Below, piece after piece: positions 26,897 to 39,796 of a stretch of DNA of 64,000 nt (within the stretch, counting starts at the first letter, position 1; the number at the start of each line of letters is the position of its first letter). The translations under genes and the position numbers were made by a program. Origin of the DNA: Brucella pseudintermedia. GTDB lineage: Bacteria; Pseudomonadota; Alphaproteobacteria; Rhizobiales; Rhizobiaceae. The DNA lies in contig NZ_WBWE01000001.1 of the NCBI RefSeq assembly GCF_008932435.1, forward strand, positions 124,001 to 188,000. Reading direction: 5' to 3'. The notes under the pieces are model-generated. The model was not told the DNA's origin. It searched no databases and saw nothing but the letters and a program-made list of their open reading frames with translations.

Positions 26897-26938
26897 GGAG
26901 AAACTCAAGAACGTTTCCAGCAGAAAGCTTTTTACTTC

Positions 26939-27796
26939 ATGGCCCAGTCACGACTTTTCTTTTCGGCGGATAAGGCGGAAGCCGAGCGCGTCTACAACAT
27001 CCTCGAACAGGCTTTCGAGGATGACGGCTTTCCCATCGCAATTACCGAGATCGATGAAGACCGCCAGATCTTCGAGGTCTCGGTCTATGTCGAGGATAAC
27101 GCCGAGAATGTCGCCACGCGGATCGATGAACTGGTGGGAACCGGCCTTTTTGCCGTCGAAGAACTGCCGGACATCGATTGGGTCACGCATTCGCTGGAAG
27201 GTCTGAAGCCGGTCCGGGCCGGGCGTTTCTTTGTCCATGGCTCGCATGACCGCGACAAGATCGAAGCGGGCGACATCCCAATTGAAATCGACGCGGGCCT
27301 TGCTTTCGGCACCGGCCACCACGGAACGACGGCGGGATGCCTCGAACTTATTGAGGAAATCGTCACCAGCGAACATCCGACCAATGCGCTTGACCTTGGA
27401 ACCGGCAGCGCCGTTCTCGCCATTGCTATCGCCAAGCTCGCGCCCATTCCGGTACTGGCTACCGATATCGATCCCGTCGCCGTCACCGTTGCCGCCGAAA
27501 ATGCTGCCAAGAACGGCGTGGCGGAGCATATCGTCACGGCAACGGCGGAAGGCTTCGGTCACGCGATCTTCCGTTCCTATTCGCCCTTCGACCTGATCGT
27601 CGCCAACATTCTGGCCAATCCGCTGATCGAGCTTGCGCCCTCCCTCAAGCAACATCTTGCATCGGGCGGTTCCATCATTCTTTCCGGAATACTTGACAGC
27701 CAGCACGATGCGGTGCTCGCTGCCTATCAGGCACAGGGCCTGACCCATCAAAAGACGCTGCATCGCGAAGGCTGGGTGGCGATCCATTTGAAGTAA
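26939..27796 (+). CDS. prmA: ribosomal protein L11 methyltransferase
   Basis: PrmA trimethylates ribosomal protein L11 using S-adenosylmethionine. The 285-residue length is normal. The N-terminal substrate-binding domain (1-95) is followed by [12 protein letters not shown] (about 120-131), SAM motif [14 protein letters not shown], the acidic loop TDIDPVAV, and the family's [12 protein letters not shown] near 223. It is in the same direction as the SCO gene and the downstream aminopeptidase. Confidence 0.95.
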   Translation: MAQSRLFFSADKAEAERVYNILEQAFEDDGFPIAITEIDEDRQIFEVSVYVEDNAENVATRIDELVGTGLFAVEELPDIDWVTHSLEGLKPVRAGRFFVHGSHDRDKIEAGDIPIEIDAGLAFGTGHHGTTAGCLELIEEIVTSEHPTNALDLGTGSAVLAIAIAKLAPIPVLATDIDPVAVTVAAENAAKNGVAEHIVTATAEGFGHAIFRSYSPFDLIVANILANPLIELAPSLKQHLASGGSIILSGILDSQHDAVLAAYQAQGLTHQKTLHREGWVAIHLK

Positions 27797-27843
27797 CAGG
27801 CCGCATAAACCACGGCGTATTCCCGTTTGGAGCAAGTTACACA

Positions 27844-29673
27844 ATGGCTTTTCAGAGTTTCGACGTCACCACGAACCCGGGCAATGGAGCCCCGCGCGTT
27901 GCAAAGCTGCGCGCAAAGATGGCCGAGCTTGGCCTCGACGGGTTTCTGGTTCCTCGCGCCGACGAGCATCAGGGCGAATATGTTCCGCCCCATGCGCAGC
28001 GCCTCGCCTGGCTGACCGGCTTTACCGGATCGGCGGGTGCGGCGCTCATCCTCAAGAACAGCGCTTATATTTTCGTGGACGGACGCTACGAATTGCAGGT
28101 TCGGGCTCAGACCGACCCGAAAGTCTTTTCCTATGAAAGCCTTGTCACAAATCCCCCGGCCTCCTGGCTGACGGAAAACGGCAAGCGTCTGAATATTGGT
28201 TTCGACCCGTGGCTTCACCCCATTTCGGAAGCGCGCAGCTTGCGCGAGGCGCTTGAAGCTCAGGGGGGCCAACTGGTTCCGGTCGAAAACAATCTTGTCG
28301 ATGCCATCTGGGACGACCAGCCGGAAGTGCCCGCAGCGGAAGTCACGATCCAGCCAGCCCGTTTCGCTGGCCATGAAGCAGAAGACAAAATCAAGGAAAT
28401 GCAGGCCGCCGTTGCCGCAAGCGGGGCCAGCGCGACCGTTCTCACCGATCCCTCCTCGGTCGCATGGGTGTTCAATATCCGCGGCAAGGACGTTTCCAAT
28501 ACACCGCTTCCGCTAAGCTTTGCCATCATTCCTGCAAAGGGTGAGCCGGAGCTTTTCATCGATGAGCGCAAACTCGCAATCGAACCCCGCGCCTATCTGA
28601 CCCAGCTTGCCAAGCTCTCGGCACCTGCCGATCTGGAAGGACATCTCAGCGCCCGGGCTGCCAGGAATGAAGCCATTCTTCTCGACCCGATCCTCGCGGC
28701 AGAAAAGCTTCGCCTCATCGTCACCAGCGCAGGCGGCAACGTGATCGAAGGCAAGGACCCTGCCCGCATCCCACGCGCAATCAAGAACAAGGCAGAGCTT
28801 GACGGCTCACGCGCAGCCCATGAACGCGACGGCGTGGCGATGGTCAATTTCCTGTCGTGGATCGACGCACAGAAGCCCGGCTCGGTTGATGAAATCAGCG
28901 CTGCCCAAAAGCTGGAGGAAGCCCGCACCGAGGCTGGACGCGATTTTCAGATGCCATTGGAAGACATATCCTTCGACACCATCTCCGGTGCGGGTCCAAA
29001 TGGCGCGATCATCCATTATCGCGTCAATACCGACACCAACAGAACGCTTGAAGACGGTGAGCTTTATCTGGTCGATTCCGGCGCACAATATCGCGATGGC
29101 ACCACAGACATCACGCGCACCGTGCCGATCGGAAAGGTAGTGCCCGAGACCACCATCAAGGCCTTCACGCTCGTTCTGAAAGGCATGATCGCGATCACCA
29201 CCGCCCGCTTCCCGAAGGGCACGCGCGGGCAGGATATCGATGTTCTGGCCCGTATCGCGCTGTGGAAGCATGGTTTCGACTATGCACACGGAACCGGCCA
29301 CGGCGTCGGCTCTTACTTGTCGGTCCATGAAGGCCCGCAGAGCATTTCGAAGAAGGGCGCGCAGGAACTTCTGCCGGGAATGATTCTTTCCAATGAGCCG
29401 GGCTATTACAAGCCGGGTTCTTTCGGCATCCGCATCGAAAACCTCATCATCGTCACCGAACCGGAAGTGCCGGAAGGCGGCGATATACCGATGATGGGGT
29501 TCGAGACGCTGACATTCTGCCCTATCGACCGGCGTCTGATCGACAAATCGCTTCTCACACAAGAAGAAATCGACTGGCTGAACAACTATCATGCCCGCGT
29601 GCGCGAGAAACTGTCAGGCCACCTCAAGGATGCTGAACGCCGGTGGCTCGAAGCGGCAACCGCGCCGCTTTGA
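27844..29673 (+). CDS. M24-family aminopeptidase P (Xaa-Pro)
   Basis: A 609-residue, eukaryote-like aminopeptidase P that removes N-terminal residues ahead of proline. Two creatinase-like N-terminal domains precede a pita-bread catalytic domain. The metal ligands are visible: VDSG with DITRT (about 409-423), GTGHGVG (near 482-488), NEPGYY (near 517) and RIENL. A C-terminal extension includes YHARVREKL. Its gene starts 47 bases after prmA. Confidence 0.92.
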   Translation: MAFQSFDVTTNPGNGAPRVAKLRAKMAELGLDGFLVPRADEHQGEYVPPHAQRLAWLTGFTGSAGAALILKNSAYIFVDGRYELQVRAQTDPKVFSYESLVTNPPASWLTENGKRLNIGFDPWLHPISEARSLREALEAQGGQLVPVENNLVDAIWDDQPEVPAAEVTIQPARFAGHEAEDKIKEMQAAVAASGASATVLTDPSSVAWVFNIRGKDVSNTPLPLSFAIIPAKGEPELFIDERKLAIEPRAYLTQLAKLSAPADLEGHLSARAARNEAILLDPILAAEKLRLIVTSAGGNVIEGKDPARIPRAIKNKAELDGSRAAHERDGVAMVNFLSWIDAQKPGSVDEISAAQKLEEARTEAGRDFQMPLEDISFDTISGAGPNGAIIHYRVNTDTNRTLEDGELYLVDSGAQYRDGTTDITRTVPIGKVVPETTIKAFTLVLKGMIAITTARFPKGTRGQDIDVLARIALWKHGFDYAHGTGHGVGSYLSVHEGPQSISKKGAQELLPGMILSNEPGYYKPGSFGIRIENLIIVTEPEVPEGGDIPMMGFETLTFCPIDRRLIDKSLLTQEEIDWLNNYHARVREKLSGHLKDAERRWLEAATAPL

Positions 29674-29681
29674 TAATGCCT

Positions 29682-29978
29682 TTATGCCGTGAAATGGCGT
29701 AGCGCGATCAAAAGCGCTACGCCCGCAAAGAACATGGTCATCAAGCTGAACCGCAGCGAAAGCACGATGCAAACCGCGAGCACCAGCAGTTCCCGCCAGC
29801 CGTGATCCGAAGCGGGCGCGGCGACAATGGCCGTCAGAACCGCTGCGGGCACGGCATTGAGTGCCGCCTCCACCCGATAATGCACACGGCTGAAGCGTGA
29901 CAGGACCAGATGCCCGCCAATACGGGTGAGATAAGTGCAGAACGCGCCCGCGAGAATAATCCAGATCGTGGTGGACAT
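29682..29978 (-). CDS. azlD: AzlD-family branched-chain amino acid exporter subunit
   Basis: A 98-residue small membrane subunit with about four hydrophobic segments, including WIILAGAFCTYLTRIGGHLVL and the Val/Ala-rich second half. It works with AzlC to export branched-chain amino acids or analogues. Its ATG follows the azlC stop directly (TAAATG), so the two are coupled. It converges with the aminopeptidase gene, leaving 8 bases between stops. Confidence 0.86.
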   Translation of the reverse strand: MSTTIWIILAGAFCTYLTRIGGHLVLSRFSRVHYRVEAALNAVPAAVLTAIVAAPASDHGWRELLVLAVCIVLSLRFSLMTMFFAGVALLIALRHFTA

Positions 29979-30701
29979 TTACGCCTCCCCCTCGCGCGGC
30001 TTGGCAATAACCGCCGCAAGAACCACACCGCCCAACGCTCCCAATGTTACGTGCCAAGGCGAGCCAACCAGCTTGTAAGCCGCCACCGCGGAAATCGCGC
30101 TGACGATGACGACTGGCAGCCAGTTCTGCCGATGGCGGAAACTCATCACCATGCCGAGAAAATAGATGGGCAGCAGGAAGTCGATGCCAAAGGCATAGGG
30201 ATCGGTAATGAGATTGCCGAACAACCCGCCGATCAGCGCTTCGAGAACCCATGTCAAATAAAATGTCAGCCCTAATGCCATATACCAGACGAAAGTGACC
30301 GGCTTTCCGGCTTCCGCCCGCTGTTCGACTTCCGCATACTGGATATCCACCAGAACGAAAAAGGCCAGCGCCTTCTGCCACAGCTTGAAGTGTCGGATAC
30401 GCCGCCCCGTGGACGCCGAATAGAGCACGTGCCGGAAATTGACCGCGAAAATCGACATGACAATCATCCATGGCGCGATGCTCTGGCCGAAAAGATCGAG
30501 CCCGACCATCTGGCTGGCGCCTGCATAGATGACGGCACTCATGAAAACCGCTTCGGCAAGCGACAATCCGTTATCGACAGCAAGGGCGCCAAACAGCAGG
30601 CCAAAGGGCGCGCCGGCAACCACAAGCGGAAGTCCGCGCCGGACACCGTCAACAATATCGGCGCGCGCTGAAGCCCTTCCGGGCCGAAAAGTCTGGTTCA
30701 C
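29979..30701 (-). CDS. azlC: AzlC-family branched-chain amino acid permease
   Basis: A 240-residue multi-spanning protein. The segments PLVVAGAPFGLLFGALAVDNGLS and AVIYAGASQMVGLDLFGQ, and the charged loop GRRIRHFKLWQ, are typical of AzlC/YgaZ exporters. It forms the large subunit of the pair with azlD. No transporter-linked regulator is adjacent. The substrate (Val, Leu, Ile, Met or similar) is inferred from the family. Confidence 0.88.
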   Translation of the reverse strand: MNQTFRPGRASARADIVDGVRRGLPLVVAGAPFGLLFGALAVDNGLSLAEAVFMSAVIYAGASQMVGLDLFGQSIAPWMIVMSIFAVNFRHVLYSASTGRRIRHFKLWQKALAFFVLVDIQYAEVEQRAEAGKPVTFVWYMALGLTFYLTWVLEALIGGLFGNLITDPYAFGIDFLLPIYFLGMVMSFRHRQNWLPVVIVSAISAVAAYKLVGSPWHVTLGALGGVVLAAVIAKPREGEA

Positions 30702-30842
30702 GAATATTCACTCCTCCGAATGAAGAGTAGTTATGAAATTCTGCTGCCAGTTGAAATACGATTTCCCAAAAAATCATACTATTAAACAGCGATGCCGCAT
30801 TTGCGCATCACTCATGAATTCGGCTGATGCATCCATGAATGT

Positions 30843-31546
30843 TCATGATTGTTGCGGAACGGTCTTTTCGATTTTGTGCATCCAGTCGATGAGCGGACGA
30901 GCGCGTTCGGTGAAGTCGACAAGGCGATCAGCCAGATCGGCACGGGTAATCGTTTCAGGATCGATTTCCATCCGCAAAGAGAAATGCCGATTGCGAATCG
31001 CTTCCAGCAGATCATCGTCAGCCACGGCTTCGAAACCACGCGGCGTCCGTTTCAGCCGATCATAATCGCTGATCTTCAAACCGTTTTTCTTGAGCTTCGC
31101 GACCATGGCGCGAAATTCTTCCGGCTTCTCGACAATGGATGTGCGAATGGCCTGAAGCAGTTCTTTCTTCGGCCCCCACCACGCGACACAGGCGTAGCTG
31201 TCGCGCACACCCGGCAAGCCGATGCAGACATAGAAGCACCCGCTCTCGTCCCATTTCGTGCCTGATTGCGACAGTAGGGCGGACAGATGCCGATTATAGG
31301 GGGCCTTGTCCTTGGAAAACCGCGTATCGCGCTTGATACGGAACTGCGATTTCACCCGGTCTCCCTTGAAGGGCAGACCGGCCTTTTCAAACCGGCTTGT
31401 CAGCTCTTCGACGAGATCGCCAAGCGGCTCCTTCAAGTGCTGCTCGAAAAGATCCTTGTTCTCGACAAACCATTCGCGGCTTTGATGAAAATCCAGAGCT
31501 TTCAGAAACGGGATCGCTTTCTCGCCAAAACCGTTGAACGGGGCCA

Positions 31547-31547
<1 letters not shown>
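30843..31547 (-). CDS. DUF2461 (TIGR02453) family protein
   Basis: A 234-residue soluble protein with family hallmarks: an early ALDFHQSREWFVENKDLFEQHL segment, FRIKRDTRFSKDKAPYN near 68-85, and GCFYVCIGLPG. The function is unknown; members are widespread in bacteria and fungi. Its ATG overlaps the ligA stop by one base (TAATG), so it is likely the last gene of the long cell-wall/repair transcript. Confidence 0.85.
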
Positions 31548-33760
<2,213 letters not shown>

Positions 33761-33807
33761 CTACGCCTACGAAAACAGCGAACTGCATATTGGCTGCTGA
33801 CAGGCTT

Positions 33808-35487
33808 TTAGATAGCCAGCGCGCTATTCTCGGCAAGCAGGCGTTCCGCTGCTGCGCGCGCTTCGTCGGTGATGCTGGCGCCGGCCAGCATCCGGGCGAT
33901 CTCTTCCTGCCGCTCGTCCACGCCTATGGAACGGATCGAGGTCGCCATCCGGTCTTCATTGGTTGCTGACTTGGCAATCAGGAAATGTGTGGAGGCACGC
34001 GCTGCCACCTGCGGGGCATGTGTCACCGAAAGCACCTGCACGCGTCCGGAAAGCCGTGCCAGGCGCTGGCCGATGGCATCCGCCACCGCACCGCCCACGC
34101 CGGTATCGATTTCGTCGAATACGAGCGTCGGGGCAGAGCCGCGATCCGCAAGCGCAACCTTCAGCGCCAGCAGGAAACGCGAAAGCTCACCACCCGAGGC
34201 GACCTTCATCATTGGCCCGGCCCGCGTGCCCGGATTGGTGCGAACCCAATATTCCACCGTATCGATGCCTTCCGCCGCCCGCGCTTCCGGGTCGGTCGTC
34301 ATTTCGACGATGAATTCGGCACGCTCAAGCTTGAGTGCGGGCAGTTCGGCCATCACAGCGGCCTTGAGATGTTCCGCAGTTTCTTTGCGCGAACCGGAGA
34401 GCTTGGCCGCAGCCACGTCATAAGCCACCCGCAATTCAGCCGCCTGATTTTCAAGCTGGATGAGCTTTTCGGCCCCAGCGTCGAGATCGGCGAGATCGGC
34501 ATCCATCTTGTCACGTAGCGCGGGCAAGCCTTCCACCGCAACGGAATATTTACGTGCCGCAGCGCGCAGAGCAAAAAGCCGTTCCTCGACCTGTTCCAGC
34601 ACGCGCGGATCGAAATCGATTTCACGCATGGCGTGATCGATACCGTCCTGCGCAAGAGCCAGACTGTTGAGTGCTTCGTCGATTGCCTTGCAGACCGGCT
34701 CCAGCAGATGCGGCGCTTCGGGAATCTTGCGCTCCAGACGACGCACAAGGCTTGCCAGCGACGGCACAGGCGAGCCCTGCCCCGACAGCAATTCGCCAGC
34801 TTCGTTCACGTCACCGGCGATCTTTTCCGATTTCATCATGATCGCGCGACGTTCAGCGAGTTCTTCCTCTTCGCCGGGTTGCGGATCAAGCTTTGTCAGT
34901 TCCTCAACCGACGAGCGCAGATAGTCGCCTTCGCGCTCAGCCTGCTCGACGCGGGCGCGATGCTTGGCAAGCGCCGTTTCCGCGTCGCGCCAGGCCTTGT
35001 GACGCTCGCGGACCACTGCCGCCTCTTGCTCAAGACCGCCGAAAGCATCCAGCAATGTACGGTGAAGATCGGTATCGATCAGGGCGCGGTCGTCGTGCTG
35101 GCCGTGGATTTCCACCAGCTTGCGCCCGAGATCGCGAAGAAGCGCGACGCTTGCCGCCTGATCGTTGATGAAGACGCGTGTGCGGCCATCGCCCATCTGC
35201 AGACGGCGCAGGATGATGTCGCCATCATCGTCAAAACCGTTTTCGCGCAGAAAATTCCGGGCAGGATGTCCGCCCGGCACATCGAATACCGCCGTCACCT
35301 GCCCCTGATCGGCACCATGACGCACCAGCGAGGCATCGCCACGCGCGCCAAGCGCCAGTGAAAGCGAATCAAGCAGGATGGACTTGCCCGCCCCGGTTTC
35401 ACCGGTAAGCACAGACAAGCCCGTCTTGAACTCGATGTCGAGCCTTTCAATCAGAACAATATCGCGGATCGACAGGTGCGACAGCAT
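33808..35487 (-). CDS. recN: DNA repair protein RecN
   Basis: RecN is an SMC-like ATPase for double-strand-break repair. The 559-residue protein has Walker A GETGAGKS (29-36), a central coiled-coil hairpin (about 150-380), the signature KVASGGELSRFLLALK, and Walker B LVFDEIDTGVGG. It lies 12 bases downstream of bamD, so it is probably cotranscribed, an arrangement common in Rhizobiales. Confidence 0.96.
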   Translation of the reverse strand: MLSHLSIRDIVLIERLDIEFKTGLSVLTGETGAGKSILLDSLSLALGARGDASLVRHGADQGQVTAVFDVPGGHPARNFLRENGFDDDGDIILRRLQMGDGRTRVFINDQAASVALLRDLGRKLVEIHGQHDDRALIDTDLHRTLLDAFGGLEQEAAVVRERHKAWRDAETALAKHRARVEQAEREGDYLRSSVEELTKLDPQPGEEEELAERRAIMMKSEKIAGDVNEAGELLSGQGSPVPSLASLVRRLERKIPEAPHLLEPVCKAIDEALNSLALAQDGIDHAMREIDFDPRVLEQVEERLFALRAAARKYSVAVEGLPALRDKMDADLADLDAGAEKLIQLENQAAELRVAYDVAAAKLSGSRKETAEHLKAAVMAELPALKLERAEFIVEMTTDPEARAAEGIDTVEYWVRTNPGTRAGPMMKVASGGELSRFLLALKVALADRGSAPTLVFDEIDTGVGGAVADAIGQRLARLSGRVQVLSVTHAPQVAARASTHFLIAKSATNEDRMATSIRSIGVDERQEEIARMLAGASITDEARAAAERLLAENSALAI

Positions 35488-35499
35488 GTGAGAATCAGC

Positions 35500-36363
35500 T
35501 TATGAGCCGCCGCCGGTGATGAGCGCCGAAGCCTTGGCCAGCCACGAATTGCCATTCTCGCGCGGCTGAAGGCCACCACTCTGCAGAAGCTTGTAGCTGT
35601 CCTTGTACCACTGGCTGTCCGGATAGTTCTTGCCGAGAACCGAAGCGGCCATCTGGGCTTCCGACGTCAGGCCGAGCGCGTAATAGGCTTCCACGAGACG
35701 GGCCAGTGCCTCTTCCACCTGGCGGGTGTTGGAATATTCTTCCACCACGCCGCGGAAGCGCTTGATGGCGGCCAGATATTCCTTGCGTTCCAGATAGTAA
35801 CGGCCAACCTGCATTTCCTTGCCTGCGAGCTGGTCGCGGGCGACACGGATCTTGGCCTTGGCGTCATCCGTATATTCGGAATCCGGGAAGCGATCGACCA
35901 CTTCCTGCATCGCGGCGATTGCCCGGCGGCTTGCGGCCTGATCGCGGGTTACGTCCGGAATCTGGCGGAAGTAGGAAAGACCGATAATGTAATAGGCATA
36001 AGCCGATTCAGACGAAGTCGGGTAAAGCGTGTTGTAACGCTTGGCCATCGAGATCGCTTCTTCGTAATTGCCCTTGCGATAGTTGGTGAAGGCAGCCATC
36101 ACGAGCGACTTGCGCGCCCATTCGGTGTAAGGATGCTGGCGGTCGACGGCAGCGAACTTCTTCGCTGCTTCATCAAGGCGACCTGCATCCAGATTGGCGA
36201 GACCTTCATTATAGAGCTTGTCGGCAGGATCGATTGTCTCGACATATTTGGTGAGATCGATGTCGTCGTCCTTGCTGGCACAACCGGCGAGCGGGATAAG
36301 AACGGCGATGGCGCCAGTCAGCAGCGCGGTTTTCGTCACACCCTTGAATTTGAAACTCGTCAT
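35500..36363 (-). CDS. bamD: outer membrane assembly lipoprotein BamD
   Basis: BamD is the essential lipoprotein partner of BamA in folding outer-membrane beta-barrels. The 287-residue precursor has a lipobox LAGC (Cys28). Five TPR-like helical repeats follow ([58 protein letters not shown]). The [12 protein letters not shown] segment is diagnostic for BamD. It lies downstream of lpxC across a 398-base gap. Confidence 0.95.
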   Translation of the reverse strand: MTSFKFKGVTKTALLTGAIAVLIPLAGCASKDDDIDLTKYVETIDPADKLYNEGLANLDAGRLDEAAKKFAAVDRQHPYTEWARKSLVMAAFTNYRKGNYEEAISMAKRYNTLYPTSSESAYAYYIIGLSYFRQIPDVTRDQAASRRAIAAMQEVVDRFPDSEYTDDAKAKIRVARDQLAGKEMQVGRYYLERKEYLAAIKRFRGVVEEYSNTRQVEEALARLVEAYYALGLTSEAQMAASVLGKNYPDSQWYKDSYKLLQSGGLQPRENGNSWLAKASALITGGGS

Positions 36364-36761
36364 GCGGTCTCCGGCCTTCTGGCAGCGTCATTCCTGTTTG
36401 GAGTTGCGTGCTTCTAGCACTGCACGGCTGCTCCATCCATACAAAACATTCAGCTCCAGCAAATGTAAGAACATAGCTGACGCTGTTTTGGCCGTCCATA
36501 AACCACATGCAGGCGAAATCGGCAATCGTCTAGTGGCCCGAAATCCGCCGGACGGCACATCGAAACGCGTAACCAGTGTGAATTGTCCCCGGTATTGGCC
36601 ACCCGCATGGGTAGATACTCCCCGATCAATCCACCGCGGAACGGCGCACCGACTCAATTGCGAGGTGAACCGGCGAACACGGCCCAATTAAGGCCAAGGG
36701 CCGATACCCACGCATTTTCCTGATCAATATCAAAGCGCCGAGGGAGCAGCGATGTTCGGCT
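36364..36761. other. 398-base intergenic region between lpxC and bamD
   Basis: No convincing ORF, tRNA or terminator is visible. It is large for this compact block, so bamD-recN-ligA may have its own promoter here, although I could not pick a clear -35/-10 pair. Short open frames on both strands lack ribosome sites. Confidence 0.4.
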
Positions 36762-37661
36762 TCATGGCAACGAAATCGGATGCTCGGGGCGGATACCGGA
36801 AGCCTCGACAATATCGAACGCAGACTTGTCCGAGAGCAACGCCTTCACCGTTTCCGCGTTTAGCCTGTGGCCGCTGCGATAGGAGCGGAAGCAGCCGATG
36901 AACGGCAGGCCTGCCAATGCCAGATCGCCAACAGCGTCGAGCGTCTTGTGACGGACGAACTCGTCCTTGAAGCGCAAGCCGCCAGGATTGATGACAGAAT
37001 TATCGTCGCCGATGACAAGTGAATTATCGAGGGAGGATCCAAGTGCATGGCCGGAAGCCCAAAGACGCTCCACGTCCTTCATGAAACCGAAAGTGCGCGC
37101 GGTGGAAAGCTCCTTGCGGAAGGTCGCCTCATCCACATCGTCCGCAAATTTCTGTCGGCCGATCAGCGGACATTCGAAATCGATCTCCACCTCAAATCGT
37201 GTACCGGCAAAGGGGCGAAATTCCCCCCAGGAACCGCCGGCTTCCACACGCACCGTTTTCAAAATACGGATAAACCGGCGCTTCGCCTCCTGCGAGACAA
37301 TACCTGCCTCATCAAAAGCTTCGATAAAACGCGCCGAAGTCCCATCAAGAATGGGAACTTCCGGGCCATCGACTTCCACGACAAGATTGTCGATGCCGAG
37401 AGCGACGATTGCCGCCAACAGATGCTCCACCGTGTCGATCTTGGACTCTTTCGGTCCAAGGGAGGTGCAGAGGTCCGTTGCGCCGATCTGCGAAACATGG
37501 GCCCGGACTTCCGACGCTTTGCCCTTCAGGTCCGAGCGTTGGAATACGATCCCAGTATCAGCATCCGCCGGGAAAAATGTCGCCGAAGCAGGAGCTCCGC
37601 CATGAACGCCGACGCCTGAAAGCGTCACCGCACGACCGATTGTCTTTTGATAAGCGCTCAA
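36762..37661 (-). CDS. lpxC: UDP-3-O-acyl-N-acetylglucosamine deacetylase LpxC
   Basis: LpxC makes the first committed step of lipid A. TTG 37661 gives 299 residues starting (M)SAYQKTIGRAVTLSGVGVHGG, aligned with the E. coli start. The zinc ligands then fall on His80 (DTVEH), His238 and Asp242 (RHKTLDAVGD), with catalytic His265 (SGHRL), matching the E. coli numbering. The open frame extends to a TTG at 37730 but the extra residues look non-native. It lies after ftsZ, as usual at the end of dcw clusters. Confidence 0.93.
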   Translation of the reverse strand: MSAYQKTIGRAVTLSGVGVHGGAPASATFFPADADTGIVFQRSDLKGKASEVRAHVSQIGATDLCTSLGPKESKIDTVEHLLAAIVALGIDNLVVEVDGPEVPILDGTSARFIEAFDEAGIVSQEAKRRFIRILKTVRVEAGGSWGEFRPFAGTRFEVEIDFECPLIGRQKFADDVDEATFRKELSTARTFGFMKDVERLWASGHALGSSLDNSLVIGDDNSVINPGGLRFKDEFVRHKTLDAVGDLALAGLPFIGCFRSYRSGHRLNAETVKALLSDKSAFDIVEASGIRPEHPISLP

Positions 37662-37880
37662 GACAGTTCCAATCTGCTGAATAAAATGAGTGCAGGCCGT
37701 CCAAAGGAATTTCAACAGCCGATTTCGCAATTCTTGCGTCTATATGGATAGATATAGCTAAAATTGCGACAGGAAATACGCGAAGGTTCACAAAACTTGA
37801 CCCTCGAAACATACCCCGTTTCTCTCAAGATAATAATTCGCGCGGCCTGAACAAAATCACGCTTTCTTACCGAAGCGCTG

Positions 37881-37926
37881 TTTCTGTTTACAGAAACGAA
37901 AAGCCGCGGAATTACCCGCGGCTTTC
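37881..37926 (-). terminator. tandem hairpins downstream of ftsZ
   Basis: Two perfect stems lie 38 bases past the ftsZ stop. AAAGCCGCGG (37901-37910) pairs with CCGCGGCTTT (37917-37926), and GTTTCTG (37881-37887) with CAGAAAC (37892-37898). The GC-rich stem followed by TTTTC on the minus strand looks like an intrinsic terminator, so lpxC may need its own promoter in 37662-37880. Confidence 0.7.
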
Positions 37927-37963
37927 AAATTCATTGTCCGAAATGGCTCTGCTCGACAAAGCC

Positions 37964-39673
37964 TCAGTTCGACTGGCGGCGCAGGAAGGCCGGAATTTCG
38001 AGCTGATCTTCTTCAGAAGCTGCCCGCGGCTGCGGACGGCCCTGATCGTCGAGCTGGCCGCGACGCGGTGCGTAGATCGACGAGTCCTGCTGGGGAGCAC
38101 GGCGTTCGGCCGGGCGCATGCCGGGCTCGCGATGCTGGGCCGGTTCCAGGCGGGCTGCAGGCTGATCGTCCTCGCGACGCGACAGGCCATGGGTCAGGCG
38201 CTTCAGGAGGCTCATCGGGCCGCGCGGTTCTTCCTGTACAGGTTGCTGCGGAGCGCGACGGGCATTGAGTTCAGCCTGTGCGACCGGAGGGAAATCCGAA
38301 ACGGCTGGCATGCGTGGAGCCGGACGCGGCTCGCGAACGGGCTGTTCGTGCATCTGCGGCTGCTGATAGGTCTGCGGCTGCACGGCCTGAGCTGCCTGAT
38401 GGGCTGCCGGAGCCTGCGGCATCGGTGCACGGGCGACCGGAGCGCGTTCGAAGGATTCCGGCGCCGGAGCCTGAAAGATGCGGCTCTGCGGACGGAATTC
38501 CGATTCGGCAGAAGCGGCAGGGGCTGCGGGTGCGGCTGGAATTTCGGTTTCGGCGGACTGGATCGCCTGGGCAATCGGGTCGACCTGACGCGGCTGTTCA
38601 ACGACAGGAGGACGCAGTGCGCCATGCGGAGCCATCGGCTTTGCCTGAGCGGCAGTCTGCTTCACCGGCTGGCGAAATTCCAGCGGCGCAGGCGCCGCGT
38701 CTCCTAACTGCTTATCGATACCGGTAGCGACGACAGAAACGCGGATGACGCCTTCAAGACCTTCGTCGAAGGTTGCGCCGAGGATGATGTTCGCATCCGG
38801 ATCGACTTCCTCGCGAATGCGGGTCGCGGCTTCGTCGACTTCGAACAGGGTCATGTCGCGACCGCCGGTGATCGAGATCAGGAGGCCCTTTGCGCCACGC
38901 ATCGAGGTTTCGTCGAGCAGCGGGTTGGCGATTGCAGCTTCGGCAGCAGCCATTGCACGGCCTTCGCCGGAAGCTTCGCCCGTGCCCATCATGGCCTTGC
39001 CCATTTCGCGCATGACCGAGCGAACGTCGGCGAAGTCGAGATTGATGAGGCCTTCCTTGACCATCAGGTCGGTAATGCAGGCAACGCCGGAATAGAGCAC
39101 CTGATCAGCCATTGCGAAAGCATCGGCGAAGGTGGTCTTGTCATTGGCGATGCGGAAGAGGTTCTGGTTCGGAATGACGATGAGCGTATCGACATTCTTC
39201 TGCAGTTCTTCGATGCCGAGATCGGCAGTCTTCATGCGGCGGGCGCCTTCGAAATGGAAAGGCTTGGTCACGACGCCGACGGTGAGGATACCGCGTTCAC
39301 GGGCAGCACGCGCCACGACCGGAGCAGCGCCGGTGCCGGTGCCGCCGCCCATGCCAGCCGTCACGAAGCACATATGTGTGCCGTTCAGGTGATCGACGAT
39401 TTCGTCGATGCATTCCTCAGCGGCCGCACGGCCAACCTCTGGCTGGGAACCCGCACCGAGACCCTCTGTAACGGCAGCGCCGAGCTGGATCATGCGTTCG
39501 GACTTCGACATCGTCAAAGCCTGAGCGTCGGTGTTGGCCACGACAAAATCCACGCCGCGCAAGCCGGCATTGATCATGTTGTTGACCGCATTGCCGCCGC
39601 CGCCGCCGACACCGAATACGGTGATGCGGGGCTTCAGCTCGGTGATATCCGGCTTTTGCAGATTGATAGTCAT
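37964..39673 (-). CDS. ftsZ: cell division protein FtsZ, long-linker form
   Basis: FtsZ is the tubulin-like GTPase of the division ring. The GTPase core covers about 1-320, with [13 protein letters not shown] near the start and the GTP signature [10 protein letters not shown] near 113. A very long Pro/Gln/Ala/Arg-rich linker (about 325-550) follows, then the conserved membrane-tether-binding tail [12 protein letters not shown]. At 569 residues it is longer than E. coli FtsZ (383), as in Rhizobiales. A GAGGAACAAGG-type ribosome site precedes ATG 39673. Confidence 0.97.
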   Translation of the reverse strand: MTINLQKPDITELKPRITVFGVGGGGGNAVNNMINAGLRGVDFVVANTDAQALTMSKSERMIQLGAAVTEGLGAGSQPEVGRAAAEECIDEIVDHLNGTHMCFVTAGMGGGTGTGAAPVVARAARERGILTVGVVTKPFHFEGARRMKTADLGIEELQKNVDTLIVIPNQNLFRIANDKTTFADAFAMADQVLYSGVACITDLMVKEGLINLDFADVRSVMREMGKAMMGTGEASGEGRAMAAAEAAIANPLLDETSMRGAKGLLISITGGRDMTLFEVDEAATRIREEVDPDANIILGATFDEGLEGVIRVSVVATGIDKQLGDAAPAPLEFRQPVKQTAAQAKPMAPHGALRPPVVEQPRQVDPIAQAIQSAETEIPAAPAAPAASAESEFRPQSRIFQAPAPESFERAPVARAPMPQAPAAHQAAQAVQPQTYQQPQMHEQPVREPRPAPRMPAVSDFPPVAQAELNARRAPQQPVQEEPRGPMSLLKRLTHGLSRREDDQPAARLEPAQHREPGMRPAERRAPQQDSSIYAPRRGQLDDQGRPQPRAASEEDQLEIPAFLRRQSN

Positions 39674-39796
39674 AGGTCCTTGTTCCTCTTAAGCCTTACC
39701 ACCGCTTCGCCGCCGCGGTGTGGATTGGTTGTTACCCAGATGGTCACGCCCCAATAAGTCGACACGCTAATTCAACAGCTTACACAATACTGGTAC

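Noticed and set aside
36626-36811. 61-residue minus-strand frame between lpxC and bamD
   Set aside because: It overlaps the lpxC 3' end and lacks a ribosome site or recognisable features.
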